A DNA stretch of 64,000 bases from the NCBI RefSeq assembly GCF_001411555.2, contig NC_049909.1, positions 6,393,485 to 6,457,484 on the forward strand, given 5' to 3'. Origin of the DNA: Juglans regia (Eukaryota > Streptophyta > Magnoliopsida > Fagales > Juglandaceae). Below are positions 34,353-44,360 of this stretch, piece after piece; the stretch's first letter is position 1; every line of letters begins with the position of its first letter. A program made the position numbers and the translations under genes. The notes below the pieces were generated by a model. The model was given only the letters and a program-made list of their open reading frames with translations. It had not been told where the DNA came from and did no database searches.

Positions 34353-36728
34353 AAAAGGTACTCAAGATCTTATTAATTTGGATATACACCATTTTTGGAA
34401 CATTCAGCACTGAGAGAAGATGTATTGGCATACTCGACAATACTTATTTTAAAAGAATCAATCTCGCCCTAGCGGAAAGGAATTTTATTTTCCAACCTTC
34501 AACCCGATTACGAATTCTTTGAACAATATCCTAGAAATGTAAGGACTTCAATCTTCCTGATACAATTGGAACCCCTATGTATTTAAAAGGAAACACCCCT
34601 TCCGAGAACTGAGTGGTAGATAAGATATGCCTCCGTCTAATATTATTAACATGCTTGGAGAAAAAGATATAAGATTTAGCATTGTTTACCTACTGTCCTG
34701 ACCATGAAGCATAATTACTCAAAATTCCAACAATTTCCAAAATAGAAGATTTCCTGCCATTTAAAAAAATTATCATATCATCAACATATAATAAATGAGA
34801 AACTATAGGACTATGTCTCGGATGAGAATAACACTTTACTCTTCCTTCATAATACTTCTTCTTAATCAAACGAGAAAGTACTTCCTCCATTAAAACGAAC
34901 AAGTATGGGGACAAAGGATCACCTTGTCGTAAACCCCTTCATCCCTTAAAGAACCCCTTTGCAGTGCCATTCATTACAATTGAGTACCAAGGTGTAGTGA
35001 CACATTGCCTCAGGAGCTGTCGAATTTTCAAAGACAAACCAAAACCTTCCAATACACAGAATAAGAACTCCCAATCAATCGTATCATATGCTTTTGCAAA
35101 ATCAATTTTCATCAAAATATTACCTCCTCGGATTTTTTTATTAATATCATGAATAAGCTCCCGAGTGAGACTAATATTATCAAAAATACTTCTACCTGGA
35201 AAAAAAGCTCCATGTTCATTTGAAATTATTCGGCTAAAGATCACTGAAAAACGGTTCACTAGAATCTTGGAGCATATTTTATAAACTACGGAACAAAGAC
35301 TTCTAGGCCTAAAATTCCCAAATGACGTTGGATTATGAATTTTTGGAAGTAAAACAATATAACAGGCAGTGTAAAACCTAGGAAATTCAGTCCTGCTAAA
35401 CAAATCCGTAACTGCTTCAAATAAATCATCTTTCACTAAAGACCAACAATGTTGATAGAACCCTGAACCAAAGCCATCTGGACCAGGACTACTATCCTTA
35501 GGAATAGAAAAAAGAGCATTTTTTACTTCCTCCATCAAAGGAGCACCACCAAAAATATTATTCTCCTCTTCCGACACTTCACCCGAAATTAAGTCAGCCA
35601 AATTTGGCAATACACTCGACTGATTGGCCCTTAAAAAATCCTGAAAATAAACACAAGCCTCCTCATGAATAGCTTCTGGATTACTAAGAATGTGACCGTC
35701 ATTCATATTCATTTCCAATACCACATTATGATTCCTGGTTTATAAAGCTTTAAAAAAAAAAGAAGACGTTTCACCCTGTAAAATCCAATCATGCTTAAAC
35801 TGTTGGGCAAGCCGATCTTCCTCACTTTTTAACCAAACATCCAACTCCATCTTATTAGCTAAAACATCCATTTCAACATCTTCTGAATACCTCTCTTGCA
35901 TATTAGCTTCACCTTCTTCCACTTTCATTTCTAAGTCTTTAATATGTCGGCTAGTCCAACCAAATACCTCCTTGTTCCACGTTCTGTGTGCTTGTTTTAG
36001 TCTCTTCAATTTTCCTGCTAACTTCCACAACCCAGTTCCATACATCGGTCCCTCCCAAGAAGTCGACACACAACACTAAAAATCCTCATGAGTAGTCCAC
36101 ATAAAATGAAATTTAAATGAAGAAGGACCATACCTGGCTGAATAATCCGAAAGACCCAATAGCATGGGAGAATGATATGAAGAGCTCCTGGGCAGATAGT
36201 GATTATGAACCGAAGGAAAAAACTCAAAGAATTTGAGCTTGCATAAAGCTCTGTCCAGCTGTGCCCATGAACGAGCCATCCCCGATTGCCCATTGCACCA
36301 TGAATACGTCGTTCACTGTCATTCTGCACTATATGAAAATCCCCCAAGATCACATGAGGCAACTGCAATGTATTGATAGCAAGAAAATCCTCCCATAAAA
36401 CCCGCCTAACTAAATACAGGCACTTAGCATATACAACAGATATCAAAACAATTGAATTAATCATCAACGAGAGATACTGATTTGATCCTCCCATGACATC
36501 CACCCGTAAACCAGCAGTCCAAAAACACCAAATTTTACCATCTTTGTCCGCATTAGAGAGACATTCACTAAACGAAAAATAATTTCTCCAATAACTCAGA
36601 TGACTATCATCCCTGAATGGCTCCGCCAGTAATAGAACAAAAGGCTTATGTGCCCAAACCAATGACCGTAATCTCTTTTTCGAGGTGCCAATCCCTCTTA
36701 TATTCCAAAACATGATTTTATTCATCAT
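34353..36728 (-). pseudogene. LINE-2 ORF2: endonuclease and reverse transcriptase
   Basis: Starts at ATG 36728 (MMNKIMFWNIRGIG). Apurinic-type endonuclease motifs are WNIRGIG, LLLAEPF, VYAKC and HVILGDF, with a 90-bp deletion after NDSER and a frameshift near 36050. RT motifs are KDSSPGPDGFGSGFYQ, FRPRSLCSVVYKI, FPGRSIFDNI, KIDFAKAYDTIDW and YVDD (LINE-3 has YADD). Stops at about 35738 (CAA to TAA) and 34937. RT ends where the solo LTR begins. The ATG overlaps the ORF1 stop as ATGA. Confidence 0.9.
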
Positions 36729-38116
36729 TGAATAAATTTCGCGGGTTTGCTTGGAACCCTTTTAGAACTTCTTAGCATACGTTTAGGAATTACCTTCGGT
36801 CTTGTTAATTCAAAATCAGAACAACCATCCTTCTCCTTAGCTGGATGCTCCAACTCAGCATCATCTTCAAACTTAGATTCCATACCAATATGATCTTGGT
36901 AAAAAATCATCAGCTGCAAATCCTCCGAACTAAGAACCCATGTACCTCCTATATGCACCTCAAAATTTTCTCCCAGTCCATTCAAATGTGACAGAACCAC
37001 ATGCTGCAACATCTGGTCCTCGCCCAGAACCAAAGCCAATTCTCTAGCAAATTGAGCTCCACTTGATTCTGCAACCATTGTCAAATCTTTCTTATGCACC
37101 AACGGCTTAGCTTCTTCCTCATCAAACTCAGTTCCTTCCTTATCAATCTCAGCTTCTAAAGACACCACCCCTTCATTACTTCCTTCTTTTAACATCTGAT
37201 CATTGTCCTCTAAATTTTGAGTAACCAAAACAGAGGAAGAGTCAATAGTCTGAACTGGCGGATCTTTCATGGACTTGACCTCAACCTCCTTCTCCTTAGG
37301 AACCCAAACTCTATTCGATTTAAAAGTCCTCACGTTCATGGGTTCTTTCCCTTCCTTGAGCTTAGTCTTACACGTTTTCAAGTTATGTCCTTGCACTTTA
37401 CAACAAGAACAAAATGCTAGCAAAGTTTCATACTCCACTTCTTGAAAAAAACTAGTAGGGTGCTGCGGCGTTCCAATCCAAAAAGTAGATAATGGATCTT
37501 GATCAATGTTCATCAGCACGTAAACTCTTGCACCATCAGTTCTAGTCGCACACCTTGTAGCATTATACCTACGTAAAAAAATTCCAATTGGAGCCACTAT
37601 ATTCCTGAGATATGATTCTTGATATAGGTTCGGAGGAAGACCAGGGAGCATAATCCACACAGGCACCTGCGCCGGTTCCTCATCCTCTTTAAACTCTATC
37701 GTCCATTGAAAGGCCCGGTAAGCATCACTTTCAATATCGGAGCTTTCACGTGAAATGGCTTTCAAGAAATCTACTTCATTAGAGAACCTTACAAAAACAT
37801 TTCTTGGCCAGCGCATCACAGACACCACTGGCTGCGTCGAAAGGCCCCATCGGCTGTGTATAAATCCTCTAATACGATCTAGAGATGGCCTTTGCCGCAG
37901 GAACTTCAATACCAAAGAAAATCTAAACAGAACAGTAGACCGATCCAATTCGTCCTTTGTAAATTGCACAAACACTTCGCCGTCCACATGCTTAGGCTGC
38001 CGAAAAGGAATAGATACCTCAGGGATAGCCTGAGGCGTATTTAGTAATAAATCCACAAACGTCCTCTGTCGGACTGGGTTACGTGAAGGGGGTTGTGATC
38101 CCCCTGCATCAGCCAT
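36725..38116 (-). CDS. LINE-2 ORF1, open for 463 codons
   Basis: Start chosen at ATG 38116 (MADAGGSQP). An upstream in-frame GTG is less likely. Residues about 35-210 resemble the plant LINE ORF1 domain known as DUF4283 (FRFSLVLKFLRQRPSLDRIRG, RWGLS, RNVFVRFSNEVDFLKAI, VPVWIMLPGLPPNL). A zinc knuckle CSCCKVQGHNLKTC (CX2CX4HX4C) follows at about 240-255, then an acidic, Glu-rich tail and a basic end. ORF1 proteins bind LINE RNA. It has no stop or shift although ORF2 is wrecked. Its last bases overlap the ORF2 start. Confidence 0.85.
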   Translation of the reverse strand: MADAGGSQPPSRNPVRQRTFVDLLLNTPQAIPEVSIPFRQPKHVDGEVFVQFTKDELDRSTVLFRFSLVLKFLRQRPSLDRIRGFIHSRWGLSTQPVVSVMRWPRNVFVRFSNEVDFLKAISRESSDIESDAYRAFQWTIEFKEDEEPAQVPVWIMLPGLPPNLYQESYLRNIVAPIGIFLRRYNATRCATRTDGARVYVLMNIDQDPLSTFWIGTPQHPTSFFQEVEYETLLAFCSCCKVQGHNLKTCKTKLKEGKEPMNVRTFKSNRVWVPKEKEVEVKSMKDPPVQTIDSSSVLVTQNLEDNDQMLKEGSNEGVVSLEAEIDKEGTEFDEEEAKPLVHKKDLTMVAESSGAQFARELALVLGEDQMLQHVVLSHLNGLGENFEVHIGGTWVLSSEDLQLMIFYQDHIGMESKFEDDAELEHPAKEKDGCSDFELTRPKVIPKRMLRSSKRVPSKPAKFIQ

Positions 38117-38338
38117 GCACGAACGTGAAAGCACTCCCTAGTCAAGGAGCAAATTCCTCACACATGTTCTTGGAGCATTCTTGGAGAGTAATATGACCAT
38201 CCTGAATAGGGGATTGCGTGTGCAGTTCTATTGATTTAATTATATATATATATATATAATTTCAGGAAGTGGAAATCAATGAGTGCTGGAATTAAATATG
38301 CTAACGACATGGAATGATGGAAAATATATATATGATCC
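38117..38338 (-). other. LINE-2 5' leader
   Basis: 222 bp between the duplication and ORF1, holding an AT run (about 38240-38260). LINE-3 lacks all but the last ~30 bp, so LINE-2 is the longer copy, possibly full length. The internal promoter would be expected here, but I see no distinct motif. Confidence 0.5.
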
Positions 38339-38341
38339 ATT

Positions 38342-38536
38342 ATGTTGGTAGTTATTTTGTGTAACAATGTGCTAGTTATAGATAAGAATAGTGTGGACTA
38401 CGAGAGGAAGATGTTACCTCATGAAAAATGTTATCTACCTCTACACTCGACTACGTGGATAGACAGGGATAACTTCAAAGCAAGGATGGCTCAGGATGGA
38501 GCTGAGTCCAAAAGAGTAGCTGAAGGGCGTGCCGCA
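38342..38536 (+). pseudogene. Unrecognised 3' ORF of family A, 5' part (first copy)
   Basis: Starts at ATG 38342 and runs through YLPLHSTTWIDRDNFKARMAQ to about GRAA, where B2 is inserted at 38537. The same ORF is longer at 56575. About 40 of the first 56 residues agree. The 13-bp LINE-2 duplication covers the start codon. I recognise no domain. Confidence 0.55.
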
Positions 38537-38780
38537 TGTAGCGCACCGTCCCTGAGGGTCTAGAGAGTTAACTCAAATTACCTGATAATCAACTCCAACA
38601 TTGCTAATACTCTTCCAAAAGCTCCAAATCCAACGTAAACACTTCAAATTTAATTAACCACATATATTCGTATATAAAATCCTCAATACAGTAACCCCAA
38701 AAATTACCAACTTCTCTACATGTCACTTAAACTCACATTACAACAATGTAATTATAAAAAATCACCAATATTCATAAAAA

Positions 38781-38935
38781 ATCACTATTGTATCTCGTGA
38801 CTGGGCCATAGATCACTATTATATCCCATGACTGGGCCAGAGGTCACTATTGTATCCCGTGACTGTGCTAGAGGTCACTATTGTATCCCGTGACTGGGCC
38901 AGAGGTTACTATTATATCCCGTGACTGGGCCACAT
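38781..38935. repeat. 31-bp tandem array, five copies (B2 3' LTR)
   Basis: Unit CACTATTGTATCCCGTGACT plus GGGCCAGAGGT, five copies in 155 bp. The partner LTR has seven copies at 42884-43100. Confidence 0.88.
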
Positions 38936-40378
38936 ATCAGAACAAATCAGAATTAGAATCAGAGTCAGAACAAAATTAGAAAGTCATGAGCGATGCAGAA
39001 CAAATAACTAAGATTGTTTAACATTTATTTCCATAACAGAACATGCACATTTTCAAAAATTGATCTCAGTCCATTATATTTTAATGCAAAGTCTAGCATA
39101 AGAACCCCGCTTACCAGGACTTCTTAGATTTTCAGAATTTTTCTAAAAAATATCGAGTCGACTATAAATCGTCACCTATAAAAATAATCACGTAATTTGT
39201 GTAAGTTTCCAATCAATCACGTATTTCAATATTTAAGCCTAATTTTCTAAAATAACCCATTTGAATTCCTCAAAACTTAAAATCCTCATAATTCCAAAAT
39301 ATATAATCATTTAATAAAATCATCAATATCCACAATAACCAACATCAAACTCAAAACACCAATATTTAAACATGTAACAGCCAACAGTCTCACAAGATAA
39401 ACCAATCACACAAACAACTCCATCCTCCAATCCATCTGACCCCCCTTGCTCCTCGGACTCCGTCCTGAATAACCAACCACTTCACAGTAAAATGAATTAT
39501 TGCAAAAATAAATTTAAATCATGAAAGTTATTTGGAAAAATACTTACAGTGCTATATAATAATTTTCAGAGGATCATAGAGCTGCAAGAAGTGGCAACAT
39601 AGCTACAGAATAGTGCAAAAATGGACTGTGGCCGTGGGTCTCAAAAATTCACTTTTGAATGGAGACAAACCAAGACCCGAGATTGATAGGGAAGGGCTTA
39701 GGGATGTCGGTGAAGCCAATGGTGGTGGTGGTTGGCCGTGGGTGGCAGCGTAAAGTGTGATTGAGGACTAAAATGCAAAAATCGAAAATGTTGATGAATG
39801 TGCTTCACCGGTGGCAGATTAGGGCTGAGGATGGGGGCATTAGGTTACTAGGAGGTCGAGGATGAAGTGGTGAAGAAATGGTGGTTGAAGGTGGCGCGAC
39901 GGCAGTGCACGAACACAAGAGGTGCCAAGGCTTCGCGTTGAGCGTAGGGACAAATGGTAGCGCGTGAGAGGTAGAGATTGAAGGGTGGTGGTCGTTGACC
40001 GGTTGGGAAGGGAAACAGAGGGGCGGTGAGGCACACGGTGGAGCGCGGCAGTTGCTGGGTGGAGAAAAAGAAAACGCACGGGGAAGTGGGAGAGAGGGTT
40101 GTCGCACGCGGGAAGAGCAGGGGAAAAGAAATTGGGAGAAAGAAAAGAAGAAGAAAGAAAAAGGGGAAAAATAAAAGTGAGGGAAAGAAATGAGGTTTAA
40201 TCCTTACATCTTGGGTCACAAAAATGATTAAACGAAAATAATTTCAAAACAACAAGTTAAATAAAATAATTTAAACGTAGTGATAAAATGAAAATAAATA
40301 ATTAAATCCAACAATAAATTAAAAAAAATGAAGAACGATTTAAAGGCATAACAATAATTAATATTAAGGAAACATATC

Positions 40379-40650
40379 AAATTAATTTTCACAAATTAAA
40401 AATCATAAAAATAAACCCACTAAAAATCCGACAAATTTAAAACAAGAGAATTAATTTTTAAATTAATAAAAATAATCATTCAATTAAAAATACACTAAAA
40501 TACGAGGTGTTACAAAATTAATTTTCATAAATTAAAAATTATAAAAATAAACCTACTAAAAATCTGACAAATTTAAAACAAGAGAATCAAATTTTAAATT
40601 AATAAAAATAATCATTCAATAAAAAATACACTAAAATACGGGGTGTTACA
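40379..40650. repeat. Tandem duplication of the LTR terminus, 136 bp x 2
   Basis: 40379-40514 and 40515-40650 are near-identical, each ending in a GTGTTACA terminus (GAGGTGTTACA and GGGGTGTTACA). Thus the first 136 bases of the 3' LTR (minus strand) are doubled, giving two potential LTR starts. Confidence 0.85.
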
Positions 40651-40845
40651 TCCTGCCCTCTGAAAAAAAAATTATGTCCTCGAAATTTGCTTTGCTAACT
40701 GTTGTTACTTCCAATGGGCTAATCTCGATTTTGCTGCACATTCTGTATTGAGTTGAATTCGGGCCTACACTGCGTTGCGTTGGTTCTTGCCTCGCGCAGC
40801 CAAATTAGTCCTTTGAGTCGGGTTGGGGTTCATGCTCCCATCTGG

Positions 40846-41650
40846 TTACCTTGGACAATCTCTAACGTGGTGGCTATGCTTCCCACATCGAAAACACCGT
40901 CCGATTTTCCTTCTGCAATCCCCAAAGTGTACTACGCTGCATGACTTGCAGGAGTTATTTCGTTGATTGTCCTGCACCTGTCTCTGGTCTGAGTTGCTAC
41001 ATTCATTCCTCTTCTTCCATGGCCCTTGATCCATACTAGAGGATCCATGTGATGTAGCTCTCTTTCGCTGTTCCTGCAACTCAGCGCTTCTCTTAAGATT
41101 CTGCTCTACTAGCATCGCTTTATGCACCAAGTCTGAAAAAGTTTTGAATTTATAAAACCATAACCCGTTCGTAGATTCTGTGATTTAAACCTTCTTCGAA
41201 CCTTCGGATTTTGTTCTCCTCATCGGGAATCAAATATGGGGCGAAGCGCGATAACTCTGCAAATTTTGCAGCATACTGGCGTACCGTCATGGTCCCTTGC
41301 ACCAAGTTAGTAAAGTCTCGGGCTCTAGCTTCCCGATCTGCTTTCGGAAAGAAGAGGTCAAAGATGTTTTGCTTAAAGTGAGGCCAACTCACTACTCCAG
41401 TTCCATCAGCTTCTCTGATGGCTTTCTCAGAGTTCCACCATCTCTTCGCTTCTCCAATTAATTTAAAAGCTGCAAATCGAACTTTCTGTTGATCGGTGCA
41501 CTCCAAAACACTGAATATCTCTTCGATGTCCTGAATCCAATCCTCAGTTGCATTGGAATCAACTCTTCCATCAAAGGTGGGCGGATGAGTGCGATTAAAT
41601 TGCTCAAACGTGCAACCACTCTCATTGTTGTTTTCGTTCACATCTTCCAT
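40846..41650 (-). pseudogene. gag: B2 gag
   Basis: Start taken at ATG 41650 (MEDVNENNNESG). Capsid domain of Retrotrans_gag type: FDGRVDSNATEDWIQDIEEIFSVL in two parts around the VDSN turn, FAAFKLIGEAKRWW, WPHFKQNIFDLFFP, LVQGTMTVRQYAAKFAELSRFAPYLIP and KIRRFEEGL. A frameshift near 41150 leads to the second part with EQRKRATSHG and the zinc knuckle CFRCGKHSHHVRDCPR (CX2CX4HX4C). It ends soon after the knuckle; nothing pol-like follows before the polypurine tract. Confidence 0.9.
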
Positions 41651-42160
41651 GTTCCGTACTTGACGACTAGCAGCCAACTTGAGATCTTAAACTCGGTTAA
41701 ACATTCTAAGGAAAGAAAACAAAATATGTGTAAACAAAATATAAATACCAGTTAAAATATTTAAAAGAAGTTAAGGACAAATAATTGAATCAATACAATC
41801 TTGAACTTGTTTTACCCATTCTTAGTCATATCTTTAACCAACTCATGTAGTCCTTCCTACCATCTATAATTGCAAACCTGACATCGATCTAAACTCCCGT
41901 ACATCTTTAGAATCTAAACCACAAAAATCTAAATCTTAAATCTTATAAAGCTTATCTCCTACAGTCCACAAAGTAAGCTTGTCGAATCTAAAATCCCTAA
42001 CCTCAAAACTCAACCATAAAGCCTGCAAAATCTTAAACCTTAAATATCCACATAATCAGCTCTTAATCTTTACCAATCTACACCTCAAATCTAAAGTTTC
42101 TTCGTAAACCCACGGATATCCAAAACTCCAATGTTTATAGTCTTCAGAACCTCAAAACTT

Positions 42161-42173
42161 GGCTTTGATACCA
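42161..42173 (-). other. B2 primer-binding site, initiator tRNA-Met type
   Basis: Complement TGGTATCAAAGCC, 3 bp from the 5' LTR end at 42177. It sets the element's orientation. Confidence 0.85.
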
Positions 42174-42176
42174 ATT

Positions 42177-43937
42177 GTAGCGCCCCGTCCCTGAGGGTCC
42201 AGAGATTTAACTCAAATTGCCTGATAATCAACTCCAACACTACTAATACTCTTCCAAAAACTCCAAATCCAACGTAAACACTTCAAATTTAATTAACCAT
42301 ATATATACTCGTATATAAAATCCTCAATACATTAACCCGAAAAATTACCAACTTCTCTACATGTCACTTAAACTCATATTTCCACAATGTAATTATCAAA
42401 AATCACCAATATTCATCGAAAGCTTTCTATTCTTAATCCACTATTCTCAAGTCATCTCACCCAATTCTTCATAGTCCTGATCCTCAGCTGAAATATTCAA
42501 AAATCATCTGAAAATATTGGAGATAAGAGGGGGTGTGAGTTATCAACAACTCAATAAGCAGAGAACATATACTAGTATGCAAACATGAGCATTTTCACAA
42601 AGTTTAGAATGCAGAAACAAAACATTTCAGTTTTCAATATGCATATCTCAAAAATACATATTATCAGAAATCCAGAGCGGTATTTCAAACATTTCATATT
42701 CAGAAAACAACTTTTCATATTCAAAGACTCATTTGGCACAACATGACTGAACATCTTCATCTTATCCTTTTATATCAGAACAGAGGTCATGTTTAACCCA
42801 CGTGGTAGGGTTGTGCATTCTGCCGAAAGCCAATTAGAACATAATTCACCATGAATATCAAAGCGATTGCACTCAGAATAGAAATCCACTATTATATCCC
42901 GTGGTAGGGCCAGACGTCACTATTGTATCCCGTGACAGGGCTAGAGGTCACTATTGTATCCCATGACTGGGCTAGAGATCACTATTATATCCTGTGACTG
43001 GGCAGAGGTCACTATTGTATTCCGTGACTAGGCTAGATGTCACTATTGTATCCCGTGATTGGGCCAGAGGTCACTATTATATCTCGTGATTGGGCCACAT
43101 TTCAGAACAAATCAAAATCAGAATTAGAGTCAGAACAAAATCAAAAAGTCATGCCAAAGGTTTTTCAGATGCCAAATCATATCAAAACAAAGTACTGAAA
43201 TTCAGATCATTTCACATTTTCCAAAACATATTCAAAATATCTTCACGTCACATGCAGATTTATCAAATTTTCATATTCGCTCATTTTTTCACAGTTCAGA
43301 AATAGAATGTCAAAAATAAGCTCATGTTCACACCAGTCATGCCAGAAAATATTTTCTTTTTATATAGAACCTCGTGAGCAATGCAGAACAAATAATTGAG
43401 ATCGTTTAACATTTAGTTCCATAACATAACTTGCACATTTTCAAAAATTGATCTCAGTCCATTTTATTTTTATGCAAAGTCTAGCATAAGAAACCCGCTT
43501 ACCTAGACTTCTTAGCTTTTCAGAATTGATCTCACTATAAATCGTCACGTAATTTGTGTAAGTTTTCAATCAATCACGTATTTCGATATTTAAGCCTAAA
43601 CTTCTAAAATAACCTATTTGAATTCCTCAAAACTTAAAACCCTCATAATTTCAAAATATATCATCACTTTATAAAATCATCAATATCCACAATAACCAAC
43701 GTCAAACTCAAAACACCAATATTTAAACCCGAAATAGCCAACAATCTCACAGCATAAACCAATCCCACAAACAACTCCATCCTCCAATCCATCCGACCCT
43801 TTTACTCGTCGGACTTAGTCCGACATAACCAACCAGTTCACAGTAAAATGAGTTAGTGCAAAAATACATTTAAATCACGAAAGTTATTTGGAACAATACT
43901 TACATCGCTATATAAGAATTTTTGGAGGATCACAGAG
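42177..43937 (-). mobile_element. B2 5' LTR, missing its first ~1 kb
   Basis: Collinear with 38537-39580 of the 3' LTR plus segments deleted there. It stops at GGATCACAGAG (43937), where family A LTR sequence begins. The missing part corresponds to 39580-40650. Confidence 0.82.
42884..43100. repeat. 31-bp tandem array, seven copies (B2 5' LTR)
   Basis: Same unit as at 38781, with variants (GTGGTAGGGCC, GTGACAGGGCT). A related single unit with CGTGGTAGGGTTG stands at 42800 and in B3 near 50643, probably the ancestral form. Confidence 0.85.
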
Positions 43938-44153
43938 TTACATGTTATGCCATGTTACGAAATGTTTCTTTCTCAAGTTAATAATATCTTTTGAGTTACA
44001 TTCAAGTCAGTTATGTCTAGGATACTCGTGATGTTAATCACTATGATTGTCAGAGCAATCTCCATTTGTAATTCACGCGAGGTGCTTTTGGGGTAATCAT
44101 TTTGATTGTCAGAGTATTACAAGGAACTCCTGGTGTTATCATTTTAATTTTAA
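43938..44153 (+). mobile_element. Middle LTR of family A complex, left piece
   Basis: TTACATGTTATGCC onward matches 25431-25680 of the 5' LTR, including AATCA-N3-TGATT sites. It is cut on the left by the deletion joining it to B2 and on the right by LINE-3. Sequence resumes at 53216 with TAGGGTACGTGTTTTAAAAT, matching 25692. Confidence 0.85.
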
Positions 44154-44360
44154 TTTTTTTTTTATTAAAGAGAAGGTAGTCACATGTCCAATTGCGACCC
44201 TTGCACAAATTTATTAATGAGCCCTCACTTGTGGCGGAGGAAAACCGTGATAACAATCACAGTACTTGGCATTTACAAAAGAAATTGAAAAATAAAGACA
44301 ATAAAACCCCAAGTACTCAAAAGAAAAATACAAAAAAACCAAACAACAAAACAAATTACA

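Larger units (their letters stand above)
28932..38338 (-). mobile_element. L1-type LINE (LINE-2), nearly full length, with nested solo LTR
   Basis: On the minus strand: 5' leader (38338-38117), ORF1, ORF2 (endonuclease, RT, RNase H), 3' tail and poly(A), seen as T11 at 28932-28942. A 13-bp duplication flanks it. Net length is about 5.0 kb without the nested LTR (29965-34352). Compared with LINE-3 it lacks about 90 bp in the endonuclease, about 350 bp at the nested LTR and about 600 bp before RNase H. The tail at 28944-29030 carries CCTCCGCCACAAGTGAGGG (complement). Confidence 0.92.
38537..40650 (-). mobile_element. B2 3' LTR
   Basis: Minus strand begins TGTAACACCCCG at 40650 and ends GCGCTACA at 38537. 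Versus the 5' LTR it lacks about 460 bp near 38780 and about 220 bp near 38994. Lengths of 2.1 kb here, with the deletions added back, agree with the 2.9-kb B3 LTR. A GA/CT-rich stretch (about 40080-40200) is the likely leader. Confidence 0.82.
38537..43937 (-). mobile_element. Gag-only Ty3/gypsy-type element B2
   Basis: Minus-strand order: 5' LTR (43937-42177, outer part lost), primer site (42173-42161), gag (41650-40846), polypurine tract (complement of 40651-40662), 3' LTR (40650-38537). The internal region is only 1.5 kb, with no protease, RT or integrase, so the element depended on others. It is inserted in the family A 3' ORF. Its right flank is lost in the deletion at 43937. Confidence 0.85.

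Noticed and set aside
36018..36279. Continuous endonuclease frame to 36018
   Set aside because: After NDSER a deletion and a frameshift change the frame; the end of this frame is not LINE protein, and the true continuation is in another frame.
39805..40219. Pro/Ser-rich minus-strand frames
   Set aside because: They sit in the CT-rich leader of the B2 3' LTR in three overlapping frames; composition explains the openness.
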